This document shows, piece by piece, positions 32,252 through 44,882 of a DNA stretch of 64,000 nt. Numbering within the stretch: the stretch's first letter is position 1; every line of letters begins with the position of its first letter. The notes below the pieces were generated by a model that had not been told where the DNA came from, did not search any database, and saw only the letters and a program-made list of their open reading frames with translations. The translations under genes and the position numbers were made by a program. Origin of the DNA: Calonectria ilicicola. Taxonomy: Eukaryota; Ascomycota; Sordariomycetes; Hypocreales; Nectriaceae. The DNA lies in assembly GCA_020809705.1 (NCBI GenBank), contig CP085831.1:248001-312000 (forward strand). The letters are read 5' to 3'.

Positions 32252-33415
32252 ATGGAGCAAAACACGCTAAAGCGACGAGCCATTGGCCTCACTGGCGTTG
32301 ACAAGCAACAATCCTTTGGCGGCTATACACTCTTTTGCCCTCTGACGGGCGATATGGCCTATCTTGTTGATATCGATGGAAATCAAGTTCATTCTTGGAA
32401 ACTCCCAGGACGGATTGGCAGACATGCAAGGGTTCTACCCAACGGGAACCTGGCTGTTAACACGCTTCGACCAGCCCCACCACACACGACTAAGGATGGA
32501 GGTCCATATCCGTTTCCATTTTTCAACAAATATGGCGGCGGTGTCATGAGCGAGCTGGATCCAGACGGCAAAGTCGTCCGCCAATTTACCGATCCGCTTG
32601 GCCACCATGACCAATACCACTATGGCGATGGTCGCATCTTGTACACGAGTCTTGAAGCCATGTCTACTGAGGAATCAGCCAAGGTCATTGGAGGCGTACC
32701 CGGCACCGAAATAGACGACATAACTTATGCCGACACCATCAATGAAGTCGATGAGAATGGCACGTTGATTTGGCAGTGGAAGGTGTCCGAACGATTGCCA
32801 AGAGAAGAGTATCCGCTGCAGCCACATTACACAAGGGAGCATTATCCCCTAATAAATTCTGTGCTTCCCCTGCGTGATGGAAAGCATATCCTCGCATCTA
32901 TGCGTTCTGTTTCAGCAGTCATCATCATTGAGAGGTCCACCGGAGACATTGTATGGAATATTGGTTCCGACATTCTGGCTCAGCAGCATAATGCTACAGA
33001 GTTGGAAAATGGAAATATCCTCATATTCGACAACGGAGCGTTTCGAAATGGCGAGTCCATCACGTACACTCGCGCCATCGAAGTCGACCGGGAGAGCAGG
33101 AATATTGTTTGGGAGTACCGTGATCGCTCACAAATGCTCTACTTTTTTACTCCATTTATGGGGAGTGCTCAACGACTGGCAAATGGAAATACTTTGCTAT
33201 GCGAGAGCGCTTTTGGTCGCATATTCGAAGTCACCACTGACGGTTACATTTGCTGGGAATATGTCAACCCCCACTTTGCGCCATACAGCGATGGAGCGAC
33301 GGCAAAGATATTTCCAGGGGAATCGAATGCTTTGTTTCGCGCTTATCGATACTCTCTGGAAGATATTCCATGGCTGGCAAAGAAATTAGGCATTGATAGA
33401 ACAGACGAAAAGTAG
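32252..33415 (+). CDS. Arylsulfotransferase (ASST)-family protein, intronless
   Basis: A 387-residue protein starting at an ATG. It has the beta-propeller repeats of the ASST family: recurrent NGN/DGN turns such as ARVLPNGNLAVN, NEVDENGTLIWQWK, RSTGDIVWNIGSD, ELENGNILIFDNG and RLANGNTLLCESA. The motif QQHNATELENGN carries a His in the position expected for the sulfate-carrying His of bacterial enzymes. Those enzymes move sulfate from one phenol ester to another without PAPS. There is no signal peptide, whereas bacterial ASST is periplasmic and many fungal relatives are secreted, so this one should be cytosolic. It lacks introns among intron-bearing neighbours, which raises the possibility of transfer from bacteria. 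It shares a promoter with the anion transporter. Confidence 0.8.
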   Translation: MEQNTLKRRAIGLTGVDKQQSFGGYTLFCPLTGDMAYLVDIDGNQVHSWKLPGRIGRHARVLPNGNLAVNTLRPAPPHTTKDGGPYPFPFFNKYGGGVMSELDPDGKVVRQFTDPLGHHDQYHYGDGRILYTSLEAMSTEESAKVIGGVPGTEIDDITYADTINEVDENGTLIWQWKVSERLPREEYPLQPHYTREHYPLINSVLPLRDGKHILASMRSVSAVIIIERSTGDIVWNIGSDILAQQHNATELENGNILIFDNGAFRNGESITYTRAIEVDRESRNIVWEYRDRSQMLYFFTPFMGSAQRLANGNTLLCESAFGRIFEVTTDGYICWEYVNPHFAPYSDGATAKIFPGESNALFRAYRYSLEDIPWLAKKLGIDRTDEK

Positions 33416-33648
33416 ACTTACCGCGAGAAGTATGCAATAAATTATGCGCCACAAGTATAACGGATCAAGAATCTTGGAAATTTTGAGAATCTTGCCTACT
33501 TCGCTGGGTAACGAAATCGATGCGATGCTAAGGCTGGAGGTCAATACTAGATTGGCTTGTAACGTCATGCTGTAGCGATCTTTCCACGGTGGTAAAAATG
33601 TAGGATGATTCTCTATAGAAAGGAATGCGTAGTATGAATTATGAGCAA

Positions 33649-34684
33649 CTACTGAAACTGCGACTTGTTGGCTACCAAAAAGTCCTTCCATGTGGTTGGC
33701 TTTAGGCCAACATCTGCCAAAAGTTTCACATGTTCATCAAGGCTTTTGCCAACAAAGTAACCTGGCTCCTCGATGAAAAGGTGATTTTCCAACATCTCGT
33801 CAGCAAGAGGCCCCGGCAAGAAACTCTTGTACGTTTCCGCATCAATCGTCACGAAGCGTGCTTCCTGTCCCGTTACTTCTGTGAATTCAGACAAAATCTG
33901 AGTTGGCGTGTAATATCCGGCTGCAGCAAGTATTTGCTTGCCGATAACCTGATCCTTATTCTTGATGGCTGCCACGGCATATTTACCTAACCTCGCGTTA
34001 GCTATATGAAGCTTCTCATTCAACAGGTCGTGACCCACCAATGTCAGTGGCGGCATCAATGAGAGGAAATTTGGCGGCATTGCCAACAGGATAAGCTAGA
34101 GCGTAAACCCCATCTTCTCCCTTCTTGATCATTTGAAGTTCTGTGAAGTTGCTCATAAAGTAACCTGGGAGAATAAAAGAGCTGTTGATATTCTTCGAAC
34201 GAATGTATCGCTCAACCTCGGCCTTGTCATCAAAGTGCACGACATGCTTGAGTCGACCATTAGTTGTTTCAGTGACATGAAGCAGGGAAGAGTAGATGAG
34301 GTGTGAAACACCGATATCTGCAGCGACGTCTGCCACATTCCTGCCATGTGACTTTTCTTGGGAGCCCGTGCCGGATGCAAAGTCAGGGGTGGTGACAAGA
34401 AAGACGGTGTGAGAACCAGCCAGGGCCTCGGAAAGAGAGCTTTTGGAGTTCATGTCGGCCTTTTCTGTTTGTAAGAATTATGATGAATTGTTTTAAATCT
34501 GGATACTCACTGATACAACATCGACGCCCGACTTGACAAGGGCCTGGGCGGAGGGCTTTGAAGCATCGCGTGTGACTGCTCTGATGCTGAACTCCTTGGA
34601 TAGAGCAGCATCAGCGAGGACTTGCTTGATGACAGACCCTCCTTGTCTTCCCGTCGCACCAAAAACAGTTAAAACTTTGGTCAT
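33649..34684 (-). CDS. NmrA-like NAD(P)-binding protein
   Basis: Exons are 34684-34511, 34459-34039 and 33986-33649 (introns 51 and 52 nt), giving 310 residues. The N-terminus TKVLTVFGATGRQGGSVIK carries the GxTGxxG nucleotide loop. VDVVSADMNSKSSLSEAL and HTVFLVTTPDF follow as in NmrA and the HSCARG group. Further on are HLIYSSLLHV, then VERYIRSKNI with SSFILPGYFMSNF, and DAATDIGKYAVAAI, the usual late NmrA landmarks. NmrA-type proteins sense the NADP/NADPH ratio or act as reductases in secondary metabolism. It is convergent with the ASST-family gene, 233 bp apart, and may belong to the same cluster. Confidence 0.9.
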
Positions 34685-35718
34685 TTTGCTGATTGAATCG
34701 AGTGGTGGCTAGTGAATGCGAGATTGAGAATGATGCGGAGGATGGATTTAGGACAAGCGACATGACCTGCTTCTTATATTTACAGAGAAACCTTCACCGT
34801 TGCTCCTCGGATGCGGTGTTGCTTGGGCTTGTTTGTCCGTTTTCTAGCAACATCGGACTTGGTCGGACAGCGACTGCTCTCCCATTGGATGGTGCGGTGA
34901 TCGGGGACGCATTCAGTGGGACTCAGATTAACTTTGGCGCTACATCGCCTTAGTAGCGCATCTCGGACAACGAGTATTGTGATAGTACTGTACGTGTGCT
35001 TTGACCTCGCTGAAGATCGATCAAGCCAATTAACTTCCTGCGGGGGACATCCACATTGACAAAAAAAGACTGCACGACTCTTGTCTCTCAACACACCAAA
35101 GCAAAAGTAGCATGGATTCGGTCATGATCTAAGATACAATCGTCTTGAGCTAATTAACCCTTAACACGACCTATTTGCACAGACTGGTGTTCGACGAATT
35201 TTATCTCACCCTGCATGCATATCCTTCTGCACTGCAATTTGAATTATACTAAACAAGGAGTTGTGATGAGGCTTTGTACTCCCCATCCACAATTTTATGC
35301 GGATTTTTCCGAACTCAATCGAGTCATGCACACATCTCGCTATATTCAACACGATTGAGATGGTTGGATTCCATGGCTTTGGGGATTATTTCATCATTGA
35401 GGATAAGAGCCTGTTGGAGCTAATCTCCCATCACCTAGCAAGATGACAGGGAGCTGGATGCAGATCTGGCGACTATAAAGGGAAAGGCGGTGTTGATTGG
35501 CAGACAAATTTATGACTGTCTGGGTTAAGCACATTTGTAGGCTAGATGATCCTGCACGCTGACGCTGATGACTTGGTGTGTGGGGGCTGGATTTTCAGCC
35601 CCGCGAATTGATTACTGTTTAATATCTCACCGAAACCTCAAATGCCTTGATCATTTGGTGTTCGTCAATAAGCGACTCCTTTTGAATTATTCCGGACGCT
35701 GTCCATAGTTTTAGCGCC
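34685..35718. other. Divergent intergenic region
   Basis: About 1 kb between the NmrA-like gene (-) and the NACHT-ankyrin-HET gene (+). No gene or obvious repeat is seen. Confidence 0.5.
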
Positions 35719-38700
35719 ATGGATTCTCAGAAGCGGGGCTTCAGAGACCGTTTCCGAGACTGGCGTCATCGAAGATCACCGAGTGAAGGCCCATCTATTA
35801 ACGACCCTCCAAAAGTTGTTCCTCCAGTCACGACAACCACGCCAAAGGAACCAGACTCGATTAATAGCCCACCTGACGATGAAGCGAGCCACCAACCCTC
35901 TAGTGGAACCAACCTAGCTCAGGCCACGCTGCCGTTCAGTAATATTTCTCCCCCAACTCTGGTGGTAGTCCCCCCAATTACAGATTCGAAACCATCCCAA
36001 CCATCGCCCTCATCACTCGAAGATTTGAGCTCCCAACTGTGGAAAGATGCCTATACAGATTTACGGAACGAGAATAAGCCGCTCGTTGAAAACTACGAGA
36101 CAGTGCTCAAAGAGCAAGCAAATGTTCCACAGAATGCTGATATGCGAGATCAACTTGGCGCAGTGGCCAAGATACAGCGAGAAAAAGCTATTAACAAACA
36201 ATGGAGGTTCCAGTGGTTAGATGAAAAGCAGAGTGTCCGAGATGTCATTGAGCGCATCCTAAACATGACTAATGAAGCCTCCAGCCTCATATCAATTGGC
36301 ATGCAATTTGCGCCGCCATATGTTTCAATACCCTGGTCGGCTGTTACAGCCCTCATTCCATTCATGATGAATGACATATCTGAGTATAAAGGATGCATGG
36401 ATGGGCTTGAAATTGTCGCGAAATTAATTTATGCCTACCAGATGGCGGAGAAGACGTTCTTGGGCCGTGAGCAGACAAGAGATTTCTTTCGAGCATCTGT
36501 GATGGGGCTGTACAAGAAGATTCTTCAATATCAGATCCTTGCTATAGATTATTTTGGCAAGTCAACGCTGAGAAGACTGGGGAAGAGCGTGCTGGGATCT
36601 ACTGAATGGACTGGCATGCCCGCTGACCTATCAACGTTGGATAATGAGACCCGACGCTCATTGGAATTCCTTGGGCGAAAGTCTCAAATAGAAAGCCTGA
36701 TGACTCTGGAGGGCTTTATGAAACAGCAACAAAACTCCATGAAGGCCTTGATGCAGAAAGTAGCAGCAGACCAGGATCAGGTTTCTCAAGTCATTGATTG
36801 GATCTCCAATATCTGTGCAACAGGACCATCGAGATGTCCGAAAGACTCTGGGCCAGGACCACTTTTCATCGGGAAATTGGTACTTGGAAACCCCAGAGCT
36901 TAATAACTGGAAGGTTTGGGAGCAAGGGCATCAGTGTTTCTGGCTCAAAGGAGGCGTCGGCACTGGCAAAAGCTCCTTGATATCTATTCTCATCGAAGAT
37001 TTGTTTCGCTGCCCAGACGGAGTGCTTGCATTCTTTTACTGCTCTCGAAAAGCAGATAAAGGAAGTGAGTTACCATCAATAAACCCATTTTTCTAATTTC
37101 GACACAGACTAATGTGCGTATTGAACAGGCGAGAAATCAACCTCGCGAACCAGTCATGAAAATGCCCTCAGAAGCTTACTATCCCAGTTATGCGTCACGG
37201 TTGATGGTAAAAGTGTACACGAAAGTGTACTCAAGAGCTTCAATCGGGACGCTCGCAAGTTTTTGGCAGGTGTCGCATTCAGTGCGGAGGAATGTGTTCA
37301 GTTGATGGACAACATATTTTCGTCAAATAGCGAGCTCCGTTTTACCATCATCGTTGATGCACTTGACGAATGTGGAGACTATGATAGCCTCTTACAGTCT
37401 CTTTTAGACGCTACGAGCTCCAACCCCAATGTTCGACTTGCTTTCTCTAGCCGCCTCGAGGTTAAGGTTCAAGACTATTTCACCGACGCCGCTCCGGTTT
37501 TCATCATGGCGCAAAACAAGGATGATATACAGAGATATCTTGAAATCGAGATCCCTAAGCGACGCGTCAGGAGTGGCATGACGGATGACCAAGCATCTCG
37601 ATTAAAAAAGGTTTTATTAGAAAGAGCCAGCGGAATGTAAGTCTTTGGAAAACTCATTGCGAAATATGGCAACCTGAACTCTACTAAGTTGCACTAGGTT
37701 CATGTGGGTCAAGCTCCAGGTCAACATGTTTCTTCACGAAATAATGTCCAAAAGAATCCGACTGTCAGCAGATATAGAGCCTATGCTTAAATCTCTCGAG
37801 GAATCAGAGGCGACCGGGGAGGAGCTTCTCTATGTGGCTTATGGCGACGTGTACCAAACTGCAGTAGGCAGTGACTACCAAAAAAGACGAAAGGAGATTG
37901 TCATCACAGCCTTGCGATGGGTATTATGTGCATTTCGGTCTCTTACCTTGAGGGAGCTGGCATATGCAACCTCGGTAAAGTCTGATGGAACAGCTGACCG
38001 CGACGTTCAAGAAGGTCTTGTACTTGAGTTTTGTAGCAACCTTCTCATTGAAGACGCAAAAGGTATAATAAGGCTATCCCATTTATCAGTACGGCACTAC
38101 CTCGAGCACCGAACGCCACCCGACTTTGAGCGTGACGAGACTCATCTTCAGGCTGCACTCTCATGTTTGTATTTTGCTACTTCTCCTATCTACCACAACT
38201 TTGGTCAGAGTAAAGCCGAAGTTCTTCAGCAAGGAAATGTCTCTTTAACTAAGAGTTTCTATTCATATGTGGCTGATCATTGGATAAGACATTGTCAACA
38301 AGCTCGGAAAACGCCCGAAGTCGATCGGCTTATGGATGAATTTACTGGAAATGTCCGATTACAGAGGACAAAAACATTTTCCAAAAAAACTGATCTTGAA
38401 AACGAACCTATCGAATATGTCAACCGAAAGGTCAAGGAAGTAGTCATTGAACTCGACAGTGATGATGGAGATGAGCATTTCATCGATAAGATAAAATTCG
38501 AGCCGGTTTTTCAGCAAGTATTTTTGGATTTTTATGAAGTCCTAAGTTCTTCAGATGAATCACTTGATTATAGCGTGGTAGAGGCGGATGGCTTTCAATT
38601 TTTGGCACAATACATCGCCCGTGGTGGTGATCTTGATGTAGTGAACCAATCCGGAAGGACATTACTTCATGAGACGATCCGTTTTCGCAAGGCAGAAATG

Positions 38701-41193
38701 ACGAAAACTCTCATTGATGCCGGAGCCCCAGTTGATGCTGCAGACTATCATGGAAACTCTCCGATGCATATCGCGTCAATGCAGCATTTTGAGACCGGGA
38801 TGCAGCTACTGCTACGTGCAGGAGCTGACAAAAACATACGGAATCTAAAAGGAGAAACGCCATTGCATCTTTCCGCAATGTTTGAAGCACAAGGGGTTTT
38901 CGAGATACTGCTCTCAGCTAATGCGGATGTTCTTGCAAGAGACCACAACGGAAACACCGCTCTTCATTACTTGGTCAGCCGTGACAGCAGTATTCTAGCG
39001 GAATCTGTTTTGATGATGGGCTACGATCCAAATGGAAAGAACCAGAACGGAGAAACTGCAATATCGCTTGCCATTCGACTAGGTCGCGCATCTATTTTGG
39101 AGCTGCTTCTTAAATATGGTGTTCCCATGACGATTGAAGACCGAACCTCTGCCAAATCATCTGAATTTCCCGAAATTCGACGTGTGGTCGAGACCAGTAG
39201 TCCGCAAGACCTTGTCCCAAAGACGAAAGATTTAAGAGATGATACAGATCAGCTCTATAGAGTAGATTTTATGGGTTCAGATGGTTCGCCTTGTGAATAT
39301 TGCAATGCTTCCAGATGGTTCATCGGCTCCCAAAAAGGAACAAGCTATCGACACCATTCTTCTATCAAGCATCTTTTCGCTTCCGCAGACCGCGGGTGCC
39401 CTTGTTGCGAAGTCTTCAAGCGAGAGCTAGAAAGTCAACAAGGTGAGGACATTATCAGGCTCCCAGGCGACTTAATGGTCACAGTTGACCCCAGTTACGC
39501 TCAGGGCTCAAAGTTGGATAGAAAAGATAAACTCATACTGGAGCTGGAAGGCTCTGCTATCTTGACGTTAGAGATATGTATTGAGCAAGGTATATATTCT
39601 CGACCACTACCGAGGGCAAGTGTATATACTAATTACTATTTAGACGATGACTTTTTACCGATTTTGGATTGGATCAGTGGAAAGGCAACCAGCGATCTTC
39701 CCACAAACCTAGGCTGCCTACAAATGGTACAATCCTGGGTAGACACATGCCGTTCTAGCCATGCCTTGTGTGAAAATGAAGATGTTCCGCTTCTCCCAAC
39801 TAGAATACTGGATGTTGGAACATCTTCAACCTCCAAAGTGCGCATCATCACAAACAAGGGAGCTTCGAAGGCAGACTACGTTTACCTGTCCTGCCTTTGG
39901 GGCGGCGGGAATGGACGTGATACACTTATCACTAAACAAAGAAAATTACAGGAGTTTCAAAATTCCATCCCTCTCGCTCGGTTCACTATGATCCAGCAAA
40001 ATGCAATTTCCATGACCCGTTCATTAGGTATAAGGTACCTCTGGCTGGATATGCTTTGCATTATTCATGATGACATAAATGACACGCAAACCGAAATCCC
40101 CAACATGGAGAAATATCTTCTTAATTCAACCATTCAACTAGTCGCTTCAGGAGACGGCAGAGACGCAGCTCTATTTAACAACAGACCAGAACCGATTCTA
40201 CGCTTGAGTGTAGAACCACGAAGCCACGTGGCTTCGAAAAATTCTATGAAGAGATTGAAGCAAGCAGTTATCCAATTGAGACGTCCAATAGAGACTGCGG
40301 AAGAGGCTCTTGATAGACATGTTCTAAAAAGAGGTTGGATGGTACAAGAAATGATCTTACCAAGACGGCTATTGATCCTAGGTGCAAATCAGCTCTATTG
40401 GCATTGTCGTACCTGCTTAAGGTCTGAGGCAAGCTCTTTAGTTCAGAAGCCCTTTCTCAGGCTTCTACCACGAGAGAAGAATCAGAAAGTATCATCGTTA
40501 TTGCCATGGTATGGTCTTGTTCCTGTCATTTCTGCAGCTTTTACGACGTTTGCTCTTGATAAGCTTGTGATTTTAGAATCCATAGCAAGGTATTTTGACG
40601 CAGGTTCGAAGCAGACGGCTGGAATCTGGGTTGAGGACTTGCGCAATGGGATTGTGTGGCGCGCGGAGAGCTCAGTGCCCATGGAAAAAAACGGCACGGT
40701 TCGAAGTGACAAACCTTATCTTGCCCCAAGTTGGAGCTGGGTATCGGCGATGAAAAAGGTGAGATATGATATGCTCATGGGGTGCGACCACGAACGAGTT
40801 CCGATGAATGCAGCATTGTCTGTGGTTGATATTGTATACGATACTAGTTATCCTGATGTCACACCTGGACATCTTGATATCGAAGGAATGACTATGGAAA
40901 CTCCCTCGGAATTTGATCAAAAGAAATGCATTTGTTTTTTTGACAATATTGCTGTGGAACAGAGATGGGAACAATCCAAGTCCTTTGTACTGGTGTTTAT
41001 ATGCCCGTGGACGTTTAGGCTGAGCAGCGACTCTAAACAAGACAGATGTTTAGGAATAGTCTTGCAGAGCTCCAATCAAGAGAACAAGGAGGTAAATTAC
41101 GACGTTCCTTTTACCAGAGTCGGTGTTTTCCTAGCGGCTTCATTCGATCAGAAACTCGAGGGGTGGACAAGGAGAAGACTTAGACTGATTTAA
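35719..41193 (+). CDS. NLR-like protein: NACHT, ankyrin repeats, C-terminal HET domain
   Basis: Best model: exons 35719-36780, 36824-37064, 37129-37636 and 37698-41193, giving 1768 residues. Residues about 110-350 match the N-terminal domain of fungal NWD NACHT proteins (LWKDAYTDLR, PPYVSIPWSAVTALIPFM). The NACHT part has Walker A GGVGTGKSS (about 396-404) and Walker B TIIVDALDEC (about 505-515). Five ankyrin repeats run from about 919 to 1083. The last 600 residues are a HET domain: CEYCNASRW, YVYLSCLWGG (about 1331), IRYLWLDMLCII (about 1383) and RGWMVQEMILPRRLL. NACHT proteins oligomerise on ligand binding and HET domains trigger cell death in non-self recognition. Ankyrins and HET lie in one uninterrupted exon, so this is not two fused gene models. 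The first junction is uncertain (43-nt intron or frameshift). Confidence 0.85.
36781..36823 (+). other. Possible 43-nt intron or frameshift in the NACHT gene
   Basis: The frame coding for VSQVIDWISNI upstream of the P-loop is offset by one base from the frame that codes for the P-loop itself. Splicing GTTTCT to CAACAG removes 43 nt and restores the frame. It also deletes a segment (VIDWIS) that fungal NACHT proteins usually have at this place. A single inserted base would explain the data equally well. Confidence 0.5.
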
Positions 41194-41411
41194 TTCGGAC
41201 GTGGCATACTGTACGCTATGGGCCTAAGGGCTGGGGAAAGCATTCCCCGCACACTGGTTACAGAAAAGCATCTTGCGGTAGCTCTCTACGATTAGTCACA
41301 GGTACAATTGATAGTTGGCCGAGTGGTTTTTATCGCAGAATTAGACATCTTATGCTAGCCGATATACCTCAACGCCAATATCCAAGTGCTGGACCATCAC
41401 AGCTTTTCTCT

Positions 41412-43857
41412 TCATGAATATTTCTTCCCAGCCTGGACACGCTTTGTCACTGCATCATCTCCATTGACTCCATTAGTCGTAGTTTCGTCATCGGCAGTAT
41501 TTAACCTCATCTCCAGCCCTCCGTCTTCATTCACCATCACATTTGCTGTCCGTTTCCACGTCTGCGAACTCGACACTCCTCCGCCGATATTCTCTAAACT
41601 CTCTGGAGCCCGAGATCGTAACGCAAGGGTTATCAATTGCCCGAAACTTCCCCATCCAGAGCTGTACCAAGGCGTCGTGGAGAAAGTGATCAAAATAGTA
41701 TGAAGAATAGCCATGAAGACGTGAAGTAGAAGGACGGCGAGCGCAATGGGGATGGTGACGCTTCCCTTGGTGCTATAGGCATACCGGTATCGATAGTAGA
41801 TATTTTCAATGAGTAGATCGCCTGACTTGGGAGCTACATTGTCCCCATCCTCGGCTGTATCAAGCAAATAGGTTTCCCAATTCGTGGATGCTATGATATC
41901 CGTAAGATAGGCTGCAATAAAGGTGGACCAGCCATACCTATATGTAGCAATGTTGCTGGCCCAACCTATTTGAAAAGATGAACTGATCACAGATTCATTG
42001 CTCGAGTCTTGGACCATGTCTATATTTTCGAGCCACGATGTATTCATGTTTATGACGTTTTCTGTAGTTGAAGTCCTTAATAGGTAATCGGGCAATTCCG
42101 AAAAGGGAATATCAAGTTGTGTCCGTGTCTCTCGGGACTGACCCATTATCATCCAAGAGCTGGCATCTAGCCAACGGGCTTGTACAAGGCAAAGGGCATA
42201 CTGTCCCTGCAAAATATTCTCGCTGTTCCTGACTTGTGTTGCCATGAAGATAGCAGTGCTAACGGGAATGGGCAATTGATCCTGGATATCAAGCCAGATA
42301 GGGTGAGAAGTGTAGGTCATATTTCTCTTCTCCTTGATGAAATTGAGTTCTTTTTGTCGGATATCCAACGTAACAGTCAGATTATCGTGAAAGGTGTTCT
42401 CATAAAAGTCAAACTCGTACAGGTTCTTGTCTGAGGAAAGCACCTCGTCTCCCGATTTTACAGTGCAGTCAACCGCTACTAATGGTTGCTTCCACTTTTT
42501 CCAAGATCCGTTCTTAGATACGGTCTGTGGCTGTGACTTTAGTAGGCCATCCATGTTGAATTCTCTTGAAATGATAAACTGGTAGTTTGCTCTTCCCAGT
42601 GTTTGTGAGACGAATGATTGTGGCGCTGTTGCAAACGCAGCACCTACCATTTGATAGTGGCTTGTAGGTTGTGAAATTACCGAAAATGATACTGATATTG
42701 GTCGAGCATTGAAAGAATTTGCATCAATAGCGGAATTAGACATATTTTCTACTCGAGGAAGATAAGGAGGAACAGCGACCAAATTATAAATATCCTGCAG
42801 AAACGGCTTTAAATCTGTGGAGTGACATCGCTGGTAATCCGAGGAGTTTGAGAGGGCTGAGATGTTGCAGGTTGCGGGGATTGGCTGCAATGCAAAGGCG
42901 GTCTCTGGATTCACATATGCGTAAAAGGGTCTTGAGGTCGTATTCGGGATTAATGTTGTTGTATTTCCCACCTCCCACCAAGCTTGGCGAGGGATCATGG
43001 CAATGGCAGAGAATGGATTTGCGCCGAGGCCAATAAGGATGATTAGGACAATTCCTCCCGTTAAGAAGGCATGAAAAGATCCGTTTATAGTTGGATTGAA
43101 CACCACGCCCCAAAATTCCCAGCTCATCATATATTGAATTGGCGAAGAAACATAGAAGCCTGCCGAAAGAAACCCAAGGGGTATCCCGGTACCATTGAGA
43201 AGATGGAAGCGAGTCCAATAAAGGAGCATCTCGGAGAGAGACATCATGATGAGTATTTCATGTATCTTTGCGGCAAATTGTAGCCCACTTAGTTCCTCCG
43301 AGGTAGGATGTGAGGGTGCCCACTCAACCTGCTTGATGTATATTGCCAGCAACGTTATGGTGATTAATATAGGGGGTACGTGGAAGAGCATTGAGTTCCA
43401 AATAACCAAGCGCCTGCTATTGTTGCAAACCACCTTTTTATGTTCTTGGCGGAAAGTTGGATTTTGTTTCCTAAAACTTTGCTTGACTCTTTTTGGCCGT
43501 AGAAAAGGAATATTAGGCCATGCAGCTTCGGAGGAACTCAGTTTTGCCCCGTTATGATCTGAGCAGTCCTCAATCCTCCTCATTGAATCTAGTGAGAAGC
43601 CTCTTGACCTCGACCGCAATTGAGGTTTGGTTTGTTGTGCGCTGTCTCCGTCATGAGAGCTACTGTCGTGTTCTTCATGCTGGCCATTTGAACCAAATCC
43701 ATGATAGCCCCACTCTGAAAGTTCTAAATCCTAGGTGGCAGAATGTTAGGTAATCACAACTGAAAGCACGACAGTGGCAGTGACATACATCTCGCAATGA
43801 GCCATGTTGGTGTGGGTCTCTCCCAGTGTTTCGAAAGGCCTGGTTGGGCTGAGACAT
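41412..43857 (-). CDS. Multipass membrane protein of unknown function
   Basis: Exons are 43857-43789 and 43730-41412 (58-nt intron), giving 795 residues. The first exon supplies the ATG (MSQPNQAFRNTGRDPHQHG); the long second exon by itself has only a TTG near its start. A hydrophilic N-terminus of about 125 residues precedes four membrane segments (LFHVPPILITITLLAIYI, ILIMMSLSEMLLYW, IPLGFLSAGFYVSS, LTGGIVLIILIGLGANP). Next is a large region of about 450 residues rich in NxS/T sites, probably extracellular. A last membrane helix (IPIALAVLLLHVFMAILHT) ends in a cytosolic tail. This plan is frequent in ascomycete proteins without a named function. The gene is convergent with the NACHT-HET gene, 218 bp apart. 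Confidence 0.8.
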
Positions 43858-44882
43858 GGCACTGCACTTGAGAACCAACACCAAGAGAGGTGGATGCACA
43901 ACGGAATTGCGTAACTAAGCATTTGAAGAAAAAGCGGGAGGGCGGCTTGAGAAAATGAGGCCACTGAGATTGAGAAAAATACAACTAGGCAGGGCGGCGG
44001 TGCAGGCACTAGAGCGTTTCAGCTGCTGGTCAAAGTGGGTTCATCCACAACCAGCCGAAAAAGACACCAATTAGTGACAGGGAATGAGTGGTTCTCTGCC
44101 CACAAAGGATGCTCTGTGCAGGCGATAATTACAGGGAGTAGCATTTCCACCTGGTCGATGCATTCAGCCCTGCAATGCTACCCACATTTCTATTCACTCT
44201 TGTCACACGAGGAAGGGGTCATTACTTCAGCTACATCGGGGGCGATTGCAGGGCTTGGATGTCAACTCTAGAAGTAGCGTTGAGCGAAACATTTATCCGC
44301 ATTGGGCCTGGGAAGATACATGAGTCCTACCCGAGATACCGCGGAATGAACCGCACATTTGAAAATTCTATAGAAATTTGCATAGCTTTATTAAAAGGTG
44401 ACGAAAAGGATACACCAGATCCTCAACTCTTCGAAAAGTTCTGTCTTCACAAAATTACTTTAGCTGAGGTAAAGTTCATACCAAAGAGCCCCCCATTGGC
44501 TATCAGTGCGACAACGTGGAGTATAGAATAGCATGTTTTTTCTATGGCTAAGAAATTTCAGGGGAGTGTGTTTCGGATTTGGCTAGAAGTTTATTAGCAA
44601 ATAATAGTATATTTGAAAGAATGGTTTTACATACTCATAAACCATGCCCGTTGTTGTTGTTTCAGCATTGCATATCATTAAATTGGAGTTGAAGACAACA
44701 GTATTACTAGGCTTTTATTAGCAAATTCCACCATCATTTTCATTTAATGGGGTGGCCTAGAGGTATTAGGTAAACACGTACGTAGTGCACTGATAAGTGT
44801 TCTGGTCCGCATACTTGAGGAGAAGGAATGAGTAGCATTCGACAGCTGAAGGCATGTCCTTGTTTTCTACAAAGGAATTCGA
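43858..44882. other. Intergenic, doubtful open frame only
   Basis: About 1 kb. A 118-codon ATG frame at 44175-44531 (+) has some protein-like composition but no domain and no partner exon, so I do not call it a gene. Confidence 0.45.

Noticed and set aside
35719..41193. Splitting the NACHT-ankyrin-HET locus into two genes
   Set aside because: The ankyrin and HET parts share one uninterrupted exon, and the introns before it join the NACHT part in phase.
44175..44531. A 118-codon ATG frame on the plus strand
   Set aside because: The composition is partly protein-like, but there is no domain, no signal peptide and no supporting splice structure; chance is not excluded.
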